From Leptasterias polaris (Eukaryota; Echinodermata; Asteroidea; Forcipulatida; Asteriidae): DNA of 64,000 bases. Shown here piece after piece: positions 10,930-21,953 of the stretch. A program made the translations under genes and the position numbers. The stretch covers positions 5,864,001 to 5,928,000 of the forward strand of contig JAZGTN010000058.1 in NCBI GenBank assembly GCA_037783415.1. Direction: 5' to 3'. The stretch's first letter is position 1. Every line of letters starts with the position of its first letter. The notes beneath the pieces are model-generated. The model ran no database searches and was not told the DNA's origin. It saw only the letters and a program-made list of their open reading frames with translations.

Positions 10930-13900
10930 GTGTTCACCATGGCTGTTGCCATTAGTGCCCGTGCTCGTCTGTTGGTGTTTTTACATCTGCTTTTTATCAT
11001 ACATAAGTCACAACGGGTTCAAATCTTTGCTGATGCTGAGACTGTCAGAAATGAGTATTTTGCGTCTGCAGATCAGTACATGTGTCTGACTAATTTTGTT
11101 GTGCCAATCACACCCTGTCATGGGGTAACATTACAGCTGTGCCGTACTGGATTTAATTTCTCAAAAGTTCCATTAGTCAAATGGTCCAAACATGGCCAAA
11201 CTACTCTAGTTATTCCTGGTCATGACCCTCCACATGATATAACAATATTTATGGATATTTCTGTTAACCCAGGCCCTCGTATTGGATGCACTAGCAAGGA
11301 CGAGTTGCATTTTATGCATACAGAAAATTCGCATTCTAACATGTCTTGTTGTAAAACAACAACTATAATGTATTCCCGTAGTCAGCTTTTTAACATCCGT
11401 AAGACTTTTTATCACTCCATTCAGCCTGAATTGTTTTCGATTCTGAAAGCGAATGGAATTTTTCGGTTCAGGGGTAATAGAGCGGGTCATTGTAACTATA
11501 AATGTAAAATTCCTGTTCACATTGGTCACCGGCTTGATTATGTTCATAATAGGTTAGCTTTGGAAAACCGTACTCCTGTCCTTAAACACATTGTTGTAAA
11601 TCCTGCCGATTCCTCTGATGATCTATTGAAACTTTGTTGCTTGAATACTAGATCTCTTAAAAATAAATCAGCTGATTTTGTTTCTTATGCCATTAATAGT
11701 AAGGCTGATTTGTTTGCCCTTACAGAAACTTGGTTTACAGATAATGATGTTGCCCATAAGGTTGAAGCAACTCCACCTGGTTTTAGATTGCTAGATCATC
11801 CCCGGAAAAACCGTGTGGGGGGAGGCACTGCTTTGTTGTTTCGTGATCATTTGAATGTCAAGAAAATTGCTGGAGATGAATTAGATTCATTTGAGTTTTC
11901 AGAATGGTCTGTGGGGATTAATTCGTTTAAATTACGACTTGTAATCATTTACAGGCCACCTTACTCAGTTAGCCATCCTTATACAGTTAATCGGTTTATC
12001 ACTGATTTTGCCGATTATTTAGAATCCATTATTTTATCTTCTGAACCAGTTTTAATAACTGGAGATTTTAATATCCATGTTGACATTTCTGACGATCCAA
12101 ACACTTTACGTTTTTTAACACTTCTTGAATCCATGGGTCTCCAGCAACATGTTAACAAACCTACGCATGAGATGGGTCACACACTAGATCTTGTTATTAC
12201 CCGGAAATCGGACATGGTTCTTAACGGCCTCCCAACACCTCACCACCTTTTTTCTGATCATTTTTCTGTTATTTGCAATTTGCAACAAAGCAAGTCTTCT
12301 TTTCCTGCTAAACAGATTGTTTATAGGGATATTAAATCCATTGATATTAATTGCTTGAAAAGTGACTTAGTCTCTTCTAGGCTGTGCAGTGACACTCCTC
12401 AAGGTCTTGAGGAGCTTACGAAATGCTATAATACTACACTAGCTGGTACCTTTAACACACATGCCCCATTAAAGTCCAAGATGGTCACTGCTAGGCCCCG
12501 TCTACCTTGGTTTAATCAAGAAATCAACTCTGCCTTGAGGATGAGGAGACGTGCTGAAAAGAAGTGGCGACGAACAAGCATGGCCTCTGATCTTTCAGCA
12601 TATAAGCTTATAAGAAATAAGGTAACCTTTCTTCTTAATAAAGCTCGTTGCAATTTCTACAAAGACTTTATCGAAAGTAATAGTTCCGACCAGAGGAAAT
12701 TATTTAGAGCATCTAAAAAGCTGCTTGGGCATAGTGATGACGTCCTATATCCACCTTTTAAAGATAAAATGACTCTTGCTAATGATATGGGTAGCTTTTT
12801 TGTACAGAAAATATCTAATATTCATGCTAAACTTGATGACTTGGAAGTTTCAACCTCTGTTGACAGAACGTTATCTTTTACATCTGAAACAATGTCCAGT
12901 AAAATCCTGTTTGATAGTTTTATACCATTAACCGAGTCACAGGTAAAACAGCTTGTTGTCAATTCTTCTAAGGGATCATGCGCTCTGGATCCCATGCCTA
13001 CTAACCTTGTGGGTGAGTGCCTGGATGTTTTGCTTCCAGTACTTACCAACATTATAAATTCATCATTAGTATCTGGTACATTTCCTACTGACTGGAAAGA
13101 AGCTTTAATATGCCCTTTACTTAAAAAACCCAATCTCGATATGAAATTAGAAAACTACCGACCAATCAGTAACTTACAATTTATTTCTAAATTAACTGAG
13201 AGGGCCGTTTGTGACCAACTTTATTGTCACATGTCAAAACATTCTATGTTTCCGGTTTTCCAATCATCTTATCGGAAGCATCACAGTACAGAGACGGCTC
13301 TTATAAAGGTTAAAAATGATTTATTGATGAGGATGAATTCCCAACATGTTATTCTGCTTATCCTTTTAGACCTGAGTGCAGCGTTCGATACTGTTGATCA
13401 CGCCATTTTATTGAAACGTCTGCAGTCTAAATTTGGAGTCACTGGCAAGGCCCTTGATTGGTTTTCATCTTATTTGTTGGATAGAAGTCAACGTGTTTCT
13501 ATTCAGGGTACCTTATCAGAAAAGTTTAACATCAACTGTGGTGTGCCTCAGGGATCCTGCTTAGGACCATTTTTATTCCTTGTCTATGCCTCTAAATTGT
13601 TTGACATCGTTGAGCGTCATCTGCCTGATGTTCATTGTTATGCGGATGACACTCAGCTGTATTTATCTTTTAGACCGGACGATAAATTTTGTCAAGCTGC
13701 TGTAACTATAATGGAAGACTGCATTGGGGACATCAGGCAATGGATGTTGCATGACCGGCTTCTAATTAATGATGCTAAGAGTGAATTTTTGATCATCGGA
13801 TCAAAGCAGCAGTTGCAGAAAATTAATATTTCCAATATCATGATAGGTGATGCTAAAGTTTTTCCTACAACATGTGTTCGTAATTTAGGGTCATGGTTTG

Positions 13901-14496
13901 ATTCTGAACTTACAATGAACACCCACATCAATAAAGCTTGCTCTGCAGCTTTTTTTCATCTTCACAACATCAAACGCATTAGTCAATTCCTAACACAAGA
14001 CTCTCTTTTAAAACTAATTCATGCATTTGTGACTAGTCGTCTTGATTATTGTAATGGCCTTTTGTATGGTCTGCCAAAGTCACAGATAGCTAAACTACAA
14101 AGGGTTCAAAACGCTGCAGCCAGAATTGTTACTAACACACACCGGTTTGAACACATTACACCTATAATTCGTCAATTACATTGGTTGCCTGTTTCGTACA
14201 GGATTAATTTTAAAATCCTTTTGTTGACCTTTAAAGCTCTTCATGGTCTTTCTCCAAAGTATTTACAGGATCTTGTTTCCATCCGGAAGGTATCTTCATA
14301 TCAACTTAGGTCAGGGAATAATGGTATTTTCTTGGATTATCCTTCTGGTAAAATGTTGACTACATTTGGTGATAGGGCTTTTTCTGTGGCAGCCCCTAAG
14401 CTTTGGAATGCGCTACCGTTTCATATACGTAGCGAACAGAAACTTACCTCTTTTAAATGTAATATAAAAACCTATCTTTTTAAAGCCGCTTTTTAG
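10930..14496 (+). CDS. LINE polyprotein: APE endonuclease and reverse transcriptase
   Basis: An intact 1188-codon frame. Residues about 232-460 form an exonuclease/endonuclease/phosphatase domain: CLNTRSL, LTETWF, VIIYRPP, ITGDFNIHVD, LDLVITR and SDHFSV. Residues about 700-1000 are the reverse transcriptase, with NYRPISNL, the DLSAAFDTVDH motif, GVPQGSCLGP and the catalytic YADD. The C-terminus has LHWLPVSYRI and AAPKLWNALP, typical of CR1/L2-type elements. It would nick target DNA and copy its RNA at the nick. No stop or frameshift is present, so the copy may be competent. Residues 109-116 read DISVNPGP, a degenerate 2A-like motif. The start at 10930 is the first in-frame ATG; no separate ORF1 is evident. 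Confidence 0.93.
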   Translation: MFTMAVAISARARLLVFLHLLFIIHKSQRVQIFADAETVRNEYFASADQYMCLTNFVVPITPCHGVTLQLCRTGFNFSKVPLVKWSKHGQTTLVIPGHDPPHDITIFMDISVNPGPRIGCTSKDELHFMHTENSHSNMSCCKTTTIMYSRSQLFNIRKTFYHSIQPELFSILKANGIFRFRGNRAGHCNYKCKIPVHIGHRLDYVHNRLALENRTPVLKHIVVNPADSSDDLLKLCCLNTRSLKNKSADFVSYAINSKADLFALTETWFTDNDVAHKVEATPPGFRLLDHPRKNRVGGGTALLFRDHLNVKKIAGDELDSFEFSEWSVGINSFKLRLVIIYRPPYSVSHPYTVNRFITDFADYLESIILSSEPVLITGDFNIHVDISDDPNTLRFLTLLESMGLQQHVNKPTHEMGHTLDLVITRKSDMVLNGLPTPHHLFSDHFSVICNLQQSKSSFPAKQIVYRDIKSIDINCLKSDLVSSRLCSDTPQGLEELTKCYNTTLAGTFNTHAPLKSKMVTARPRLPWFNQEINSALRMRRRAEKKWRRTSMASDLSAYKLIRNKVTFLLNKARCNFYKDFIESNSSDQRKLFRASKKLLGHSDDVLYPPFKDKMTLANDMGSFFVQKISNIHAKLDDLEVSTSVDRTLSFTSETMSSKILFDSFIPLTESQVKQLVVNSSKGSCALDPMPTNLVGECLDVLLPVLTNIINSSLVSGTFPTDWKEALICPLLKKPNLDMKLENYRPISNLQFISKLTERAVCDQLYCHMSKHSMFPVFQSSYRKHHSTETALIKVKNDLLMRMNSQHVILLILLDLSAAFDTVDHAILLKRLQSKFGVTGKALDWFSSYLLDRSQRVSIQGTLSEKFNINCGVPQGSCLGPFLFLVYASKLFDIVERHLPDVHCYADDTQLYLSFRPDDKFCQAAVTIMEDCIGDIRQWMLHDRLLINDAKSEFLIIGSKQQLQKINISNIMIGDAKVFPTTCVRNLGSWFDSELTMNTHINKACSAAFFHLHNIKRISQFLTQDSLLKLIHAFVTSRLDYCNGLLYGLPKSQIAKLQRVQNAAARIVTNTHRFEHITPIIRQLHWLPVSYRINFKILLLTFKALHGLSPKYLQDLVSIRKVSSYQLRSGNNGIFLDYPSGKMLTTFGDRAFSVAAPKLWNALPFHIRSEQKLTSFKCNIKTYLFKAAF
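11254..11277 (+). other. 2A-like translational recoding motif, degenerate (DISVNPGP)
   Basis: Codons 109-116 of the LINE ORF encode D-I-S-V-N-P-G-P. The known 2A ribosome-skipping consensus is D-(V/I)-E-x-N-P-G-P; here the conserved Glu is Ser. It lies in the N-terminal part of an APE-type LINE, where 2A sequences have been described. Whether this variant works cannot be told from sequence. Confidence 0.5.
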
Positions 14497-14980
14497 TGTG
14501 TCTTTCTTCTATGGTCACCTTGTCAGTTAGTTTAGATTTTTAGCATAAATAGGGTTAAAGGCGTCTGTCTCCTGAAAAGGTCAAAACATTACCGATGCCA
14601 GCAGGGATAGGCCTATGTAATAAGTACTATTAGTTCTCTGTTGGCGGGACAGACGTATCCCCATACTTTTGTTTGGGCGCTGGCCTGGTGACCAGTCTTT
14701 TTTCTTTGTCCTTTTCTTCCATTATGTGCTTTTTAACATGTGTTCTGCGCCTTTGATCATTTTGTATGTAAGGGGCGCAATATAAATTTTAAATATTATT
14801 ATTATTATTATTATTATTATCCCCCATAAAATAGTGGGGTTTTTAAACTGAAAGCATCACACACAGTCATGACCAAACATGCGTTGTTTGCTGATTTCAT
14901 AACAGAACAGAACAAAAGAAATGTTGCCAAACACTTATTAATCATAATTTTATTTTGTTGTTTGATTTGTTTTTCACTAG

Positions 14981-17900
14981 ATAAAACTTCGAAACCAACA
15001 GTTGCTGAGAATAACAAGAAGTTGCTTCCTGATGAAATCCATAACAGCCGTTCACAACGAAGTCGAGTCAGTTTACGATTTATACCAGCTATTGAGGCCG
15101 CAGAAGCATTTAGCAGGATTTGCTCAGGATCTGTGCAGTAAGTAAATAAGGATAATGTAGCCCTATATAGTAACCCCAAATTGGCCATATATTTAGCCAA
15201 TTTGGTTAAAAAAATGGAAAGAAGCCAATTTCAACTGATAATGGTAGGTATGGGTGTCAATATTGACCCAAAAAAGTAAGGACGGATACGGGGTGGGGAA
15301 ATATTTTGGGGGAGGGGTCATCGAAACTGGGGGTCATTGCCCAAAATTTTGCTCAAAGTATGTGCTGTTTAGTATGAAATGAAAAGAAATTAAATTTAAA
15401 ACACTGTTAGTGATGTTTATTTTATCATTTTATCCTTCTTTGGAAAGTTACCGTTGATTGAAGACGTGGTGCTGGGTAACAAGGAATCAGCGAGCCCATT
15501 ACACAATAATGTACAGAAAACCATAAGACTATCATAATTATACGTTACTAAGTATCTATCAAAGTGTATCACTTTGTTTCGAGGCTGATATGTCAACATA
15601 GTTCAAGGAACGACACTGGCCTATTACAGGTTGTGTAATGCCATACTTTTAAGGTTTACACGTAACATAACCAGAACAAATCGGCACTGGCCAGAAAATA
15701 CACGACATGCCAGCTTCCATGCAGCTACATTTTACACTGCCTCTCCCCTTCCTTGCATTTGCAGCAAAATCCTTTAGGTAGAGTTTTTCGGTGATACCTC
15801 TGCGCATCTTTGGTCTGAGTTTGTTTTTGCTATATAACTCCCACCTCTTCCAGTGGGATCAGGTATGGAGGTGTTAAGATGATTCCATACTACAACTTGG
15901 AGATGTGCACACGAAGGGAATGTTGTGCTGTTGCCTTTTATGCGGGTGGTAGGCGCTCAGGATTGTTACTTTTTACCCTTGGCTGTTTGCTTTTGGAACT
16001 TCTGATAGCGGGCCCTTTCAAGAGGGTATCTTCACAGCTTTGTTATGAGAATGTATTTTGGGATATATAATTAATGGTATCCATGATTTAGAAAGTTGTA
16101 TAAGTAGATCTGAGTATGTAAATTATAGGCTACTTAATTGTCATGTAGGAAGTAAACCAGTAGATGGGTGCGCAGTTCAGTGGTAGTAACCTCAAGTTTG
16201 AGTCAATTATATGCCCATATTGAGTGTATGTCAAAAACTTATGTAATGTAAGTCGTGGGATAGGATTTACAGGGTAATTAATCCTGAAGTTTCCTGTGCT
16301 GTGTGGATAACTCAGGCATGTAGGTTTGTATCATGTGCATGGAATGATGTCCACTGGGACTAATTCAGTTTTATTCCCACTAATTCCCATCTCTACAGAG
16401 ACTCTGCAGCACGTTATACATTGCATATCAAGTAATGAGCTCGCTGATTCCTTGTTAATCAGCACAACGTCTTCAATCAAGTGTAACTTTTCACAGGATA
16501 ATATAATGACAAAATTAACATCACTAACAGTGTTTTAAACTAAATTTCATTTCATTTGATACCAAACAAGACAAATATTGATCAAAATTTCGGGAAATGA
16601 CCCCAAGTTTTGATGACCCCCAAAAAATATTTCCCCACCCCCCACCCGTACTTACTTTTTTTTAGTCAATATTGACACCCATACCTACCATTTTCAGTTG
16701 AAGTTGGCTTCTTTCAATTTTTTCCCAAGATGAATCCTAATTTATGGATACTAAAATAGCACTATTTTAACAGTCTCAAACTGGACGTTTGATGGATATA
16801 AAATAGATTTGGGTGTGGCTTTCAAAAGCAAAATGGATCTTGACACGAGATCAATGACCACCAAACTCAGCTATCATCTGAATCATCATAACCATTATGA
16901 AAGGGGGAAATTCAAGATAAATATCAAATGACTACATTTTTTAAATACAGTTTTCAACATTCTTCTTATTGGTATTTCAAACAAACTTGACATCTTATTT
17001 CACATTATTGGACAGGTTTCTCTTTAACAAAGTTATCAGCATTCGCGGTGTTTTGTATGTTTTGTATGTTTTTCCGTCTCTTACTCACTAGTATTGTTAT
17101 AAATTTTGTGTTTGATGGTTGGCTTTGTACCTTTATTGGTCAGCACAAAATGTGTGGCTTCTTGTAATTGCTCATTATGCTATACCGTTGTTAGCAAACA
17201 TTCTTGTCATTTCCTTGAACCAACAAACCTGCTATGTTATTTTCTTCCCTGGTCTTTCACATGGAAAATATTTAATTTAAATGATACAGTTATAAATCCA
17301 ATAGTTTAACATGCGTGTTGATGTGTTTACAAACAGCTCAAAACCTCTGATGTCAGGACCTGACGCAACTCGTTTGGGTGAAGTAGTAGTATATGCTCTT
17401 CCATATCCCAAAGCATCAATGTACAGGGTAAGTAAATACTCATCCACAATAAGTAATTGACATTACATGTACATGTTGTTTTTTGTGGTTGTTTGTGTTT
17501 TCTTATTGCGTGTGATGTGTGTGCGTGAGTAGGTAACCACATTCAAACCTAGGACCTATAACAAAAGAGAACAATAGTTCCACGGTTGCTATCACAAAGG
17601 AAAGCATTGTGGTCCACGGTTGCTCTCACAAAGAGTTGAACAAAGGAGGGTCCGCGATTGCAGGCTGTTACACACTTGGGTGTGTGTGTTTTGTTTTGTT
17701 TTAAATGGGGGCGGGGGCGGGGATATACATCAACAGTTTGACAATTTACAATGTTGGCTGTTTGTGAAAAAACCATTTGTGGAATATCTTGATTTTCTTT
17801 CATTACACCGTTTTGTAACGTTTACTTTAAATAAATATAAACAAGCAAAGAATATACGTGAAACAATATTTCACATAACGGTGTTGAATACATGTTGTTA

Positions 17901-18200
17901 TGTCTGTATAAAGTGACACATGTATTTACACATTTTCTACAAAGTTTTTCATTTAACACTTATTTTGGCAAAGAGATTTACACTTACCATTAATATACTT
18001 TTTGATCATTCCTAAAGACAAAATCCCGACGAGAAGCAGCCACCCCTGAAACAAAGTGCAAGAACAACGCTCAGCAAACACGGGCTATGAATAAGAGTAC
18101 AGAGACCAGCCGGAGGGTAGCTTGTTTCTTGTGCAGATGTGTTTGCCCAGATGACAGTGGCTTCCTTGACCATTTTTATTCCAAACATCGAACACAGAAG
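14981..18200 (+). CDS. transposase polyprotein gene, exons 5-7: linker and C2H2 zinc finger
   Basis: Three proposed exons: 14981-15137 (acceptor TTTTTCACTAG, donor GTAAGT), 17337-17427 (acceptor AAACAG, donor GTAAGT) and 18018-18200 (acceptor CCTAAAG, donor GTGAGT). Phases chain exactly: exon 4 leaves one base, which exon 5 completes as GAT; exon 5 leaves CA, which exon 6 completes as CAC; exon 6 ends in phase 0; exon 7 is phase 0 throughout and joins exon 8 in phase. Exon 7 carries a Cys-Cys-His-His finger (C355, C358, H371, H376; CFLCRC ... DHFYSKH), a DNA- or protein-binding module. Exons 5 and 6 match nothing I recognise. The model rests on splice signals and phase; transcript data would settle it. 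Confidence 0.65.
15202..16731. mobile_element. 1.5-kb non-autonomous element with ~300-bp terminal inverted repeats
   Basis: The stretch 15202-15500 is mirrored by 16434-16731. Shared landmarks in opposite orientation are GAAAGAAGCCAA, GGTAGGTATGGGTGTCAAT, the GGGG-rich ATATTTTGGGGG segment, AACACTGTTAGTGATGTT and CAAGGAATCAGCGAGC. The ~930-base centre has no coding capacity. The arms have diverged noticeably, so it is older than the host transposon's own termini suggest. It sits in intron 5. I could not identify a target duplication. Confidence 0.8.
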
Positions 18201-19086
18201 GTGAGTAAATTGGAAAATAATTATGAGGCTTGTTGTTCGATAACAAAGAATTTAGCAAAGCACCGCATTTCCGTATAACTGCAAGACTTTGGTAAAAGGT
18301 AGAGAATTTTTGGAAAAAACATCATCGCCATTACTATCTTACCTGACCAAGATAACCAAGCCAATAAAGATGTATCCAGCCAGTCTCTTCTTATTCAAAT
18401 TATTGAATGTATACCAACTATTGTGCAATGTTTTGCAGCTTTACCAAAGGTGGTGAATTTTCACCATTCTGTACCGAAGTGCAAATTCTGTGAAGCCCCA
18501 TTGTTGCCCCCTGTCTAGTGCATATTTCACATGTCCTGATGTAGTTCACAGCAACGCCACTTATTTCTCGCGGCGAACACTTAATATTTTGCGGCCATTT
18601 ATTTGAAAAATACCTAAATTTGCCGTCCCAAGATATAATAATTGGCGGCTTATTCTTTCGGCCGCAAAATAATCAAGTTTTGGCCGCAAGATTATAATTG
18701 GCTTACGCAATATTTAAGTAAATACATGACAGAAAGGTGAAACATATAATGCACTAGTGAAGTGGCACCAATGGGGCTTCATAATGTTTTGTATGTATTT
18801 GTAGATTCATACAACTGTTGGTGAGCAATAATGAGCACTGCCATAAACTATTAGTAAGTAGGCCTCACATTTTGATTCGAATGTATCTTATTATGTTTGT
18901 CATAGAGTACAAAGGAACAAAACGGTGTTCGCTACTAAATGGTATTTTGTTTGGGTGACGGTTTAAACTGAACTCAACAATAATTTTTTAAGACAAACTG
19001 TATCAACAAATGATTGATGTTTTAGTGTTTCAAAGTATTGTTCGCATGAACCCTTGTTCTTGCCCTTGTTTTTGGCTGTGCTGCAG

Positions 19087-21480
19087 GAATCAACACATGA
19101 AATCAGAACAGGCGGAGGGAGGAGGAAACAAGGTGGTCCCAACTTGGCACGAAAGCTTGCCAAAATCTTGGTAGAAACACTAGAAGAATTCCCTTGGGAC
19201 AACAACAACATTTACCTTTCGGTAAAAACCTCAACTAGTTTACGTAAAAAGAGTAGGACAAGAAACTGCTCAAAAATGGTTAAAATATTGTGGAAAAATA
19301 ACCGTTTTGGTTTTAGGGAAGAGGTAAGAAAACTATTCAGCCAAAATTTTTTCAAAAATGTCAAAACAAACGGTTCAGAACCCAATGCCACTGTAACAAC
19401 ACCATCTCAATTGGTAAATTCTGAATCGACCGATTCTCAATCTGTTTCTTCTTACTCACAATCTTCTCAGTCGGCAGAGTCCCAATATATGCCATCTAAG
19501 TTGGCAAAACCCAAATCTGATCCATCTAAGTCGGCACAGCAAAAATCTGTGCCTTCTAAGTTGGCAAAACCCAAATCTGATCCATCTAAGTCGGCAAAAC
19601 CCAAATCTGATCCATCTAAGTCGGCACAGCCCAAATCTGTTCCATCCAAATCGGCACAGCCGGAATCTGATCCATCTAAGTCGGCACAGCCCAAATCTGA
19701 TCCATCTAAGTCGGCAAAACCAAAATCTGATCCATCTAAGTCGGCACAGCCCAAATCGGATCCATCTAAGTCGGCACAGCCCAAATCTGATCCATCTAAG
19801 TCGGCAAAACCAAAATCTGATCCATCTAAGTCGGCACAGCCCAAATCGGATCCATCTAAGTTGGCAAAACCCAAATCTGATCCATCTAAGTCGGCACAGC
19901 CCAAATCTGTGCATTCTAAGTTGGCAAAACCCAAATCTGATCCATCTAAGTCGGCAAAACCAAAATCTGATCCATCTAAGTCGGCACAGCCCAAATCGGA
20001 TCCATCTAAGTCGGCAAAACCCAAATCTGATCCATCTAAGTCGACACAGCCCAAATCGGAATCATTACAGTCCGTACAGCCCCAATATTTGCCTTCTAAG
20101 TCCGTAGAGACTCGTTCGTCACAAAGTGATGTGAAATCTAGCTCTCCAAAATCACTTGACGCTACAGGATTGCCAATATTGTACTGTGTTTGTCAGCAAC
20201 CCTATGACCAATCAAAGAGTATGATTGCCTGTGACAATTGCGACGAATGGTATCATTATAGCTGCATAAATTTGGATCCCAAATCGCGACGTCAGTCATA
20301 CCTAGGTGACTGTGTATTTGTTTGTGGTTTGAATGGCTGTAGCAAGGGGAAAAGAGTTTTTAAACACAGAGATATTAGTTCATCTTCAAATGAAAATGAG
20401 GATGAAAACCTTCAGAGATCACACCTTCCATCTGAACAAAGTAATTGTTTTTCAAAAGTATCACAATGGATGAGTGCAACCTGCGAAGACCTGTCTCTAA
20501 CTAAAGATTTACTTTCAATATCCTCTGATGATGAATTTTTGTATAACGACGTATTGCATAATACAAACAAACACGTCCCCCGTGCATTGTCCGAAATATC
20601 ATCTATATCGATTGTTGATCAGTACCACATGGCAGATAGGTCAATAAAATCTTTTTCAAATGGGATACCTGATGACCAATCGCTGCATAGTAATTTCGAA
20701 ACAAGATCAAACATTTTGCCAGAGGAAATTATAATGGGTATGTGTACAAAGAATGAATCTAATCTACACATACATAGCACATTTTATTGGACAATAAAAC
20801 TGCCAGATATCAACAAATGTATTTTTTATGTAGATCGATCCGATTGGGACAATCTTAAGAAAAATCAAAAACAAAATTCACTTCCAAGATCCTGGGTAAA
20901 TGTTTTCAGTAAAGGATTGAGTGAAATACACCCTTATTGTTCATTTCAGTTTAGAAGACACTATGTTTCCTCACATTTGAGTCGAAAGAATTCAAAATAT
21001 GCTTTCAGCGCTACTGGGTATTGTAATTTTAAAAACTGTAGTGTAACATTTAAAATGACAATGCATTCAGAGAGTGACTTGAAAATAAACGTTTTATTTA
21101 GGGGGAAAGTAAGACACCAGAAGAACGAACGGCGAGGGAGATATGTACGAAATACAAAGAGGGACGCCTTAAAGAAATTATTAACTCACAAAAAGCCAAG
21201 ACGGGAACATCTAGACAACCTGAAATTGTTGAGTGATCAACAATTTATGTCAGGCTGTCGAAATGATGCCCCAAAGAAACATGTTTTGCACAAGATATCG
21301 AGCGAGGCTAAACAGTTGTCAAACTCATATGAAAGTGAAATACAAGGCCTTTTAAAGATTTTCAATAAGCAATCTGATTCAGAGAGGCAGATTTCAGGGA
21401 TTTTAAGGTATGTCTCTTTGATTCCACCCTCAGTTATACTTTTCTCTGAAGACAGCATTAGGATTTATCACTACATGTCC
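19087..21480 (+). CDS. transposase polyprotein gene, exon 8 first part: Ser-Pro-Lys repeats, PHD finger, N-terminal transposase region
   Basis: Begins at an acceptor (GTGCTGCAG/GAA) in phase with exon 7 and covers predicted residues 381-1178. Residues about 512-719 are a low-complexity array of a 10-residue unit, SAQPKSDPSK or SAKPKSDPSK, encoded by a 30-bp repeat. Residues about 742-800 are a PHD finger (CVCQQPYDQ, CDNCDEWYHYSC, then Cys pairs); PHD fingers bind histone H3 tails, so this may guide integration or chromatin binding. Residues about 900-1060 hold RSDWDNLKK, FRRHYVS and a Cys-containing NSKYAFSATGYCNF segment, probably DNA-binding. The frame meets the 472-bp insertion after codon TCC (21478-21480) and then runs into a stop at 21553-21555. 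Confidence 0.85.
19490..20103 (+). repeat. 30-bp coding minisatellite (Ser-Pro-Lys repeats)
   Basis: About twenty copies of a 30-base unit of the type CCATCTAAGTCGGCACAGCC, encoding a 10-residue Ser/Pro/Lys repeat. Units differ mainly by AAAC/ACAG and TCTGAT/TCGGAT. Length is a multiple of three, so copy-number change keeps the frame. Probably a flexible basic linker. Confidence 0.92.
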
Positions 21481-21952
21481 AACCCTGCGAGAAGCGAGGG
21501 GTTTCCGATTTGCTCCGAGGAACGAGGGGGCTCACGCGGTAGGCGCATTATGTAATTAGTGAAATTGACACATGAAACAGCCACAGGGTGAAAATAAGCA
21601 GTAACCAGGTCACCTAGATATACCCTGAGGGTATTTCTGGGTCATGATTGTAAACAAACAGCTCTGGTTTCCATTCACAGACATATGACAGAGAGCGTGT
21701 ATTGGTACTGTCGGGCCAATTTTGTACACAAGGGAATATTTTGTACACAAGGGAATGGGCGGACCCACTTTGTGACAGCTGGCCTACCCGGTAAACGACC
21801 TCTAGGGCAAAATCGGTTCTACCACTTTGTTCAGGGGTGTTCAGGGTTGGATGAAAATTAAGTTCAGCGAAAAAAAAATTAACATATTTTTTTAATTAAC
21901 AAAAATAGAAAAGTGAGCCTACCGCTTGAGGCCATTCGCTTCTCGCAGGGTT
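21481..21952. mobile_element. 472-bp MITE-like element disrupting the transposase exon
   Basis: The left end AACCCTGCGAGAAGCGA is mirrored exactly by TCGCTTCTCGCAGGGTT at 21936-21952, and GCGGTAGGC and CTCAC near the left end have counterparts near the right. No coding capacity. Removing 473 bases (21481-21953) makes the upstream frame continue into the downstream open frame, just before the DATG transposase motif. The target duplication is unclear: TTAA follows a CCC...GGG core on the right, as in piggyBac-like MITEs, but the left side reads CCAA. Confidence 0.78.
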
Positions 21953-21953
21953 A

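Larger units (their letters stand above)
10675..14822 (+). mobile_element. full-length CR1/L2-group LINE nested in intron 4 of the transposase gene
   Basis: The insertion starts near 10675 (5' edge approximate) and ends in an (ATT)n tail at 14797-14820. It comprises a ~250-base 5' region, one uninterrupted ORF, and a ~300-base 3' UTR ending in GGGGCGCAATATAAATTTT followed by ATT repeats, the 3' style of L2/Crack/Daphne-type elements. No clear target duplication was found, which is common in this group. It lies in sense orientation between the predicted donor at 10463 and acceptor at 14980. Confidence 0.85.

Noticed and set aside
19467..20054. Minus-strand frame of 195 residues reading as A-D-L-x-G-S-D-L-G repeats, resembling a pentapeptide-repeat protein
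   Set aside because: It is the antisense of the 30-bp Ser-Pro-Lys coding minisatellite; the plus-strand frame is embedded in a longer gene with PHD and transposase domains.
21476..21947. The 472-bp insert as a spliceable introner-like intron (GT at 21477, AG at 21946-21947)
   Set aside because: Splicing those sites leaves the flanking exons out of phase, and the insert has clean inverted repeats at its true edges.
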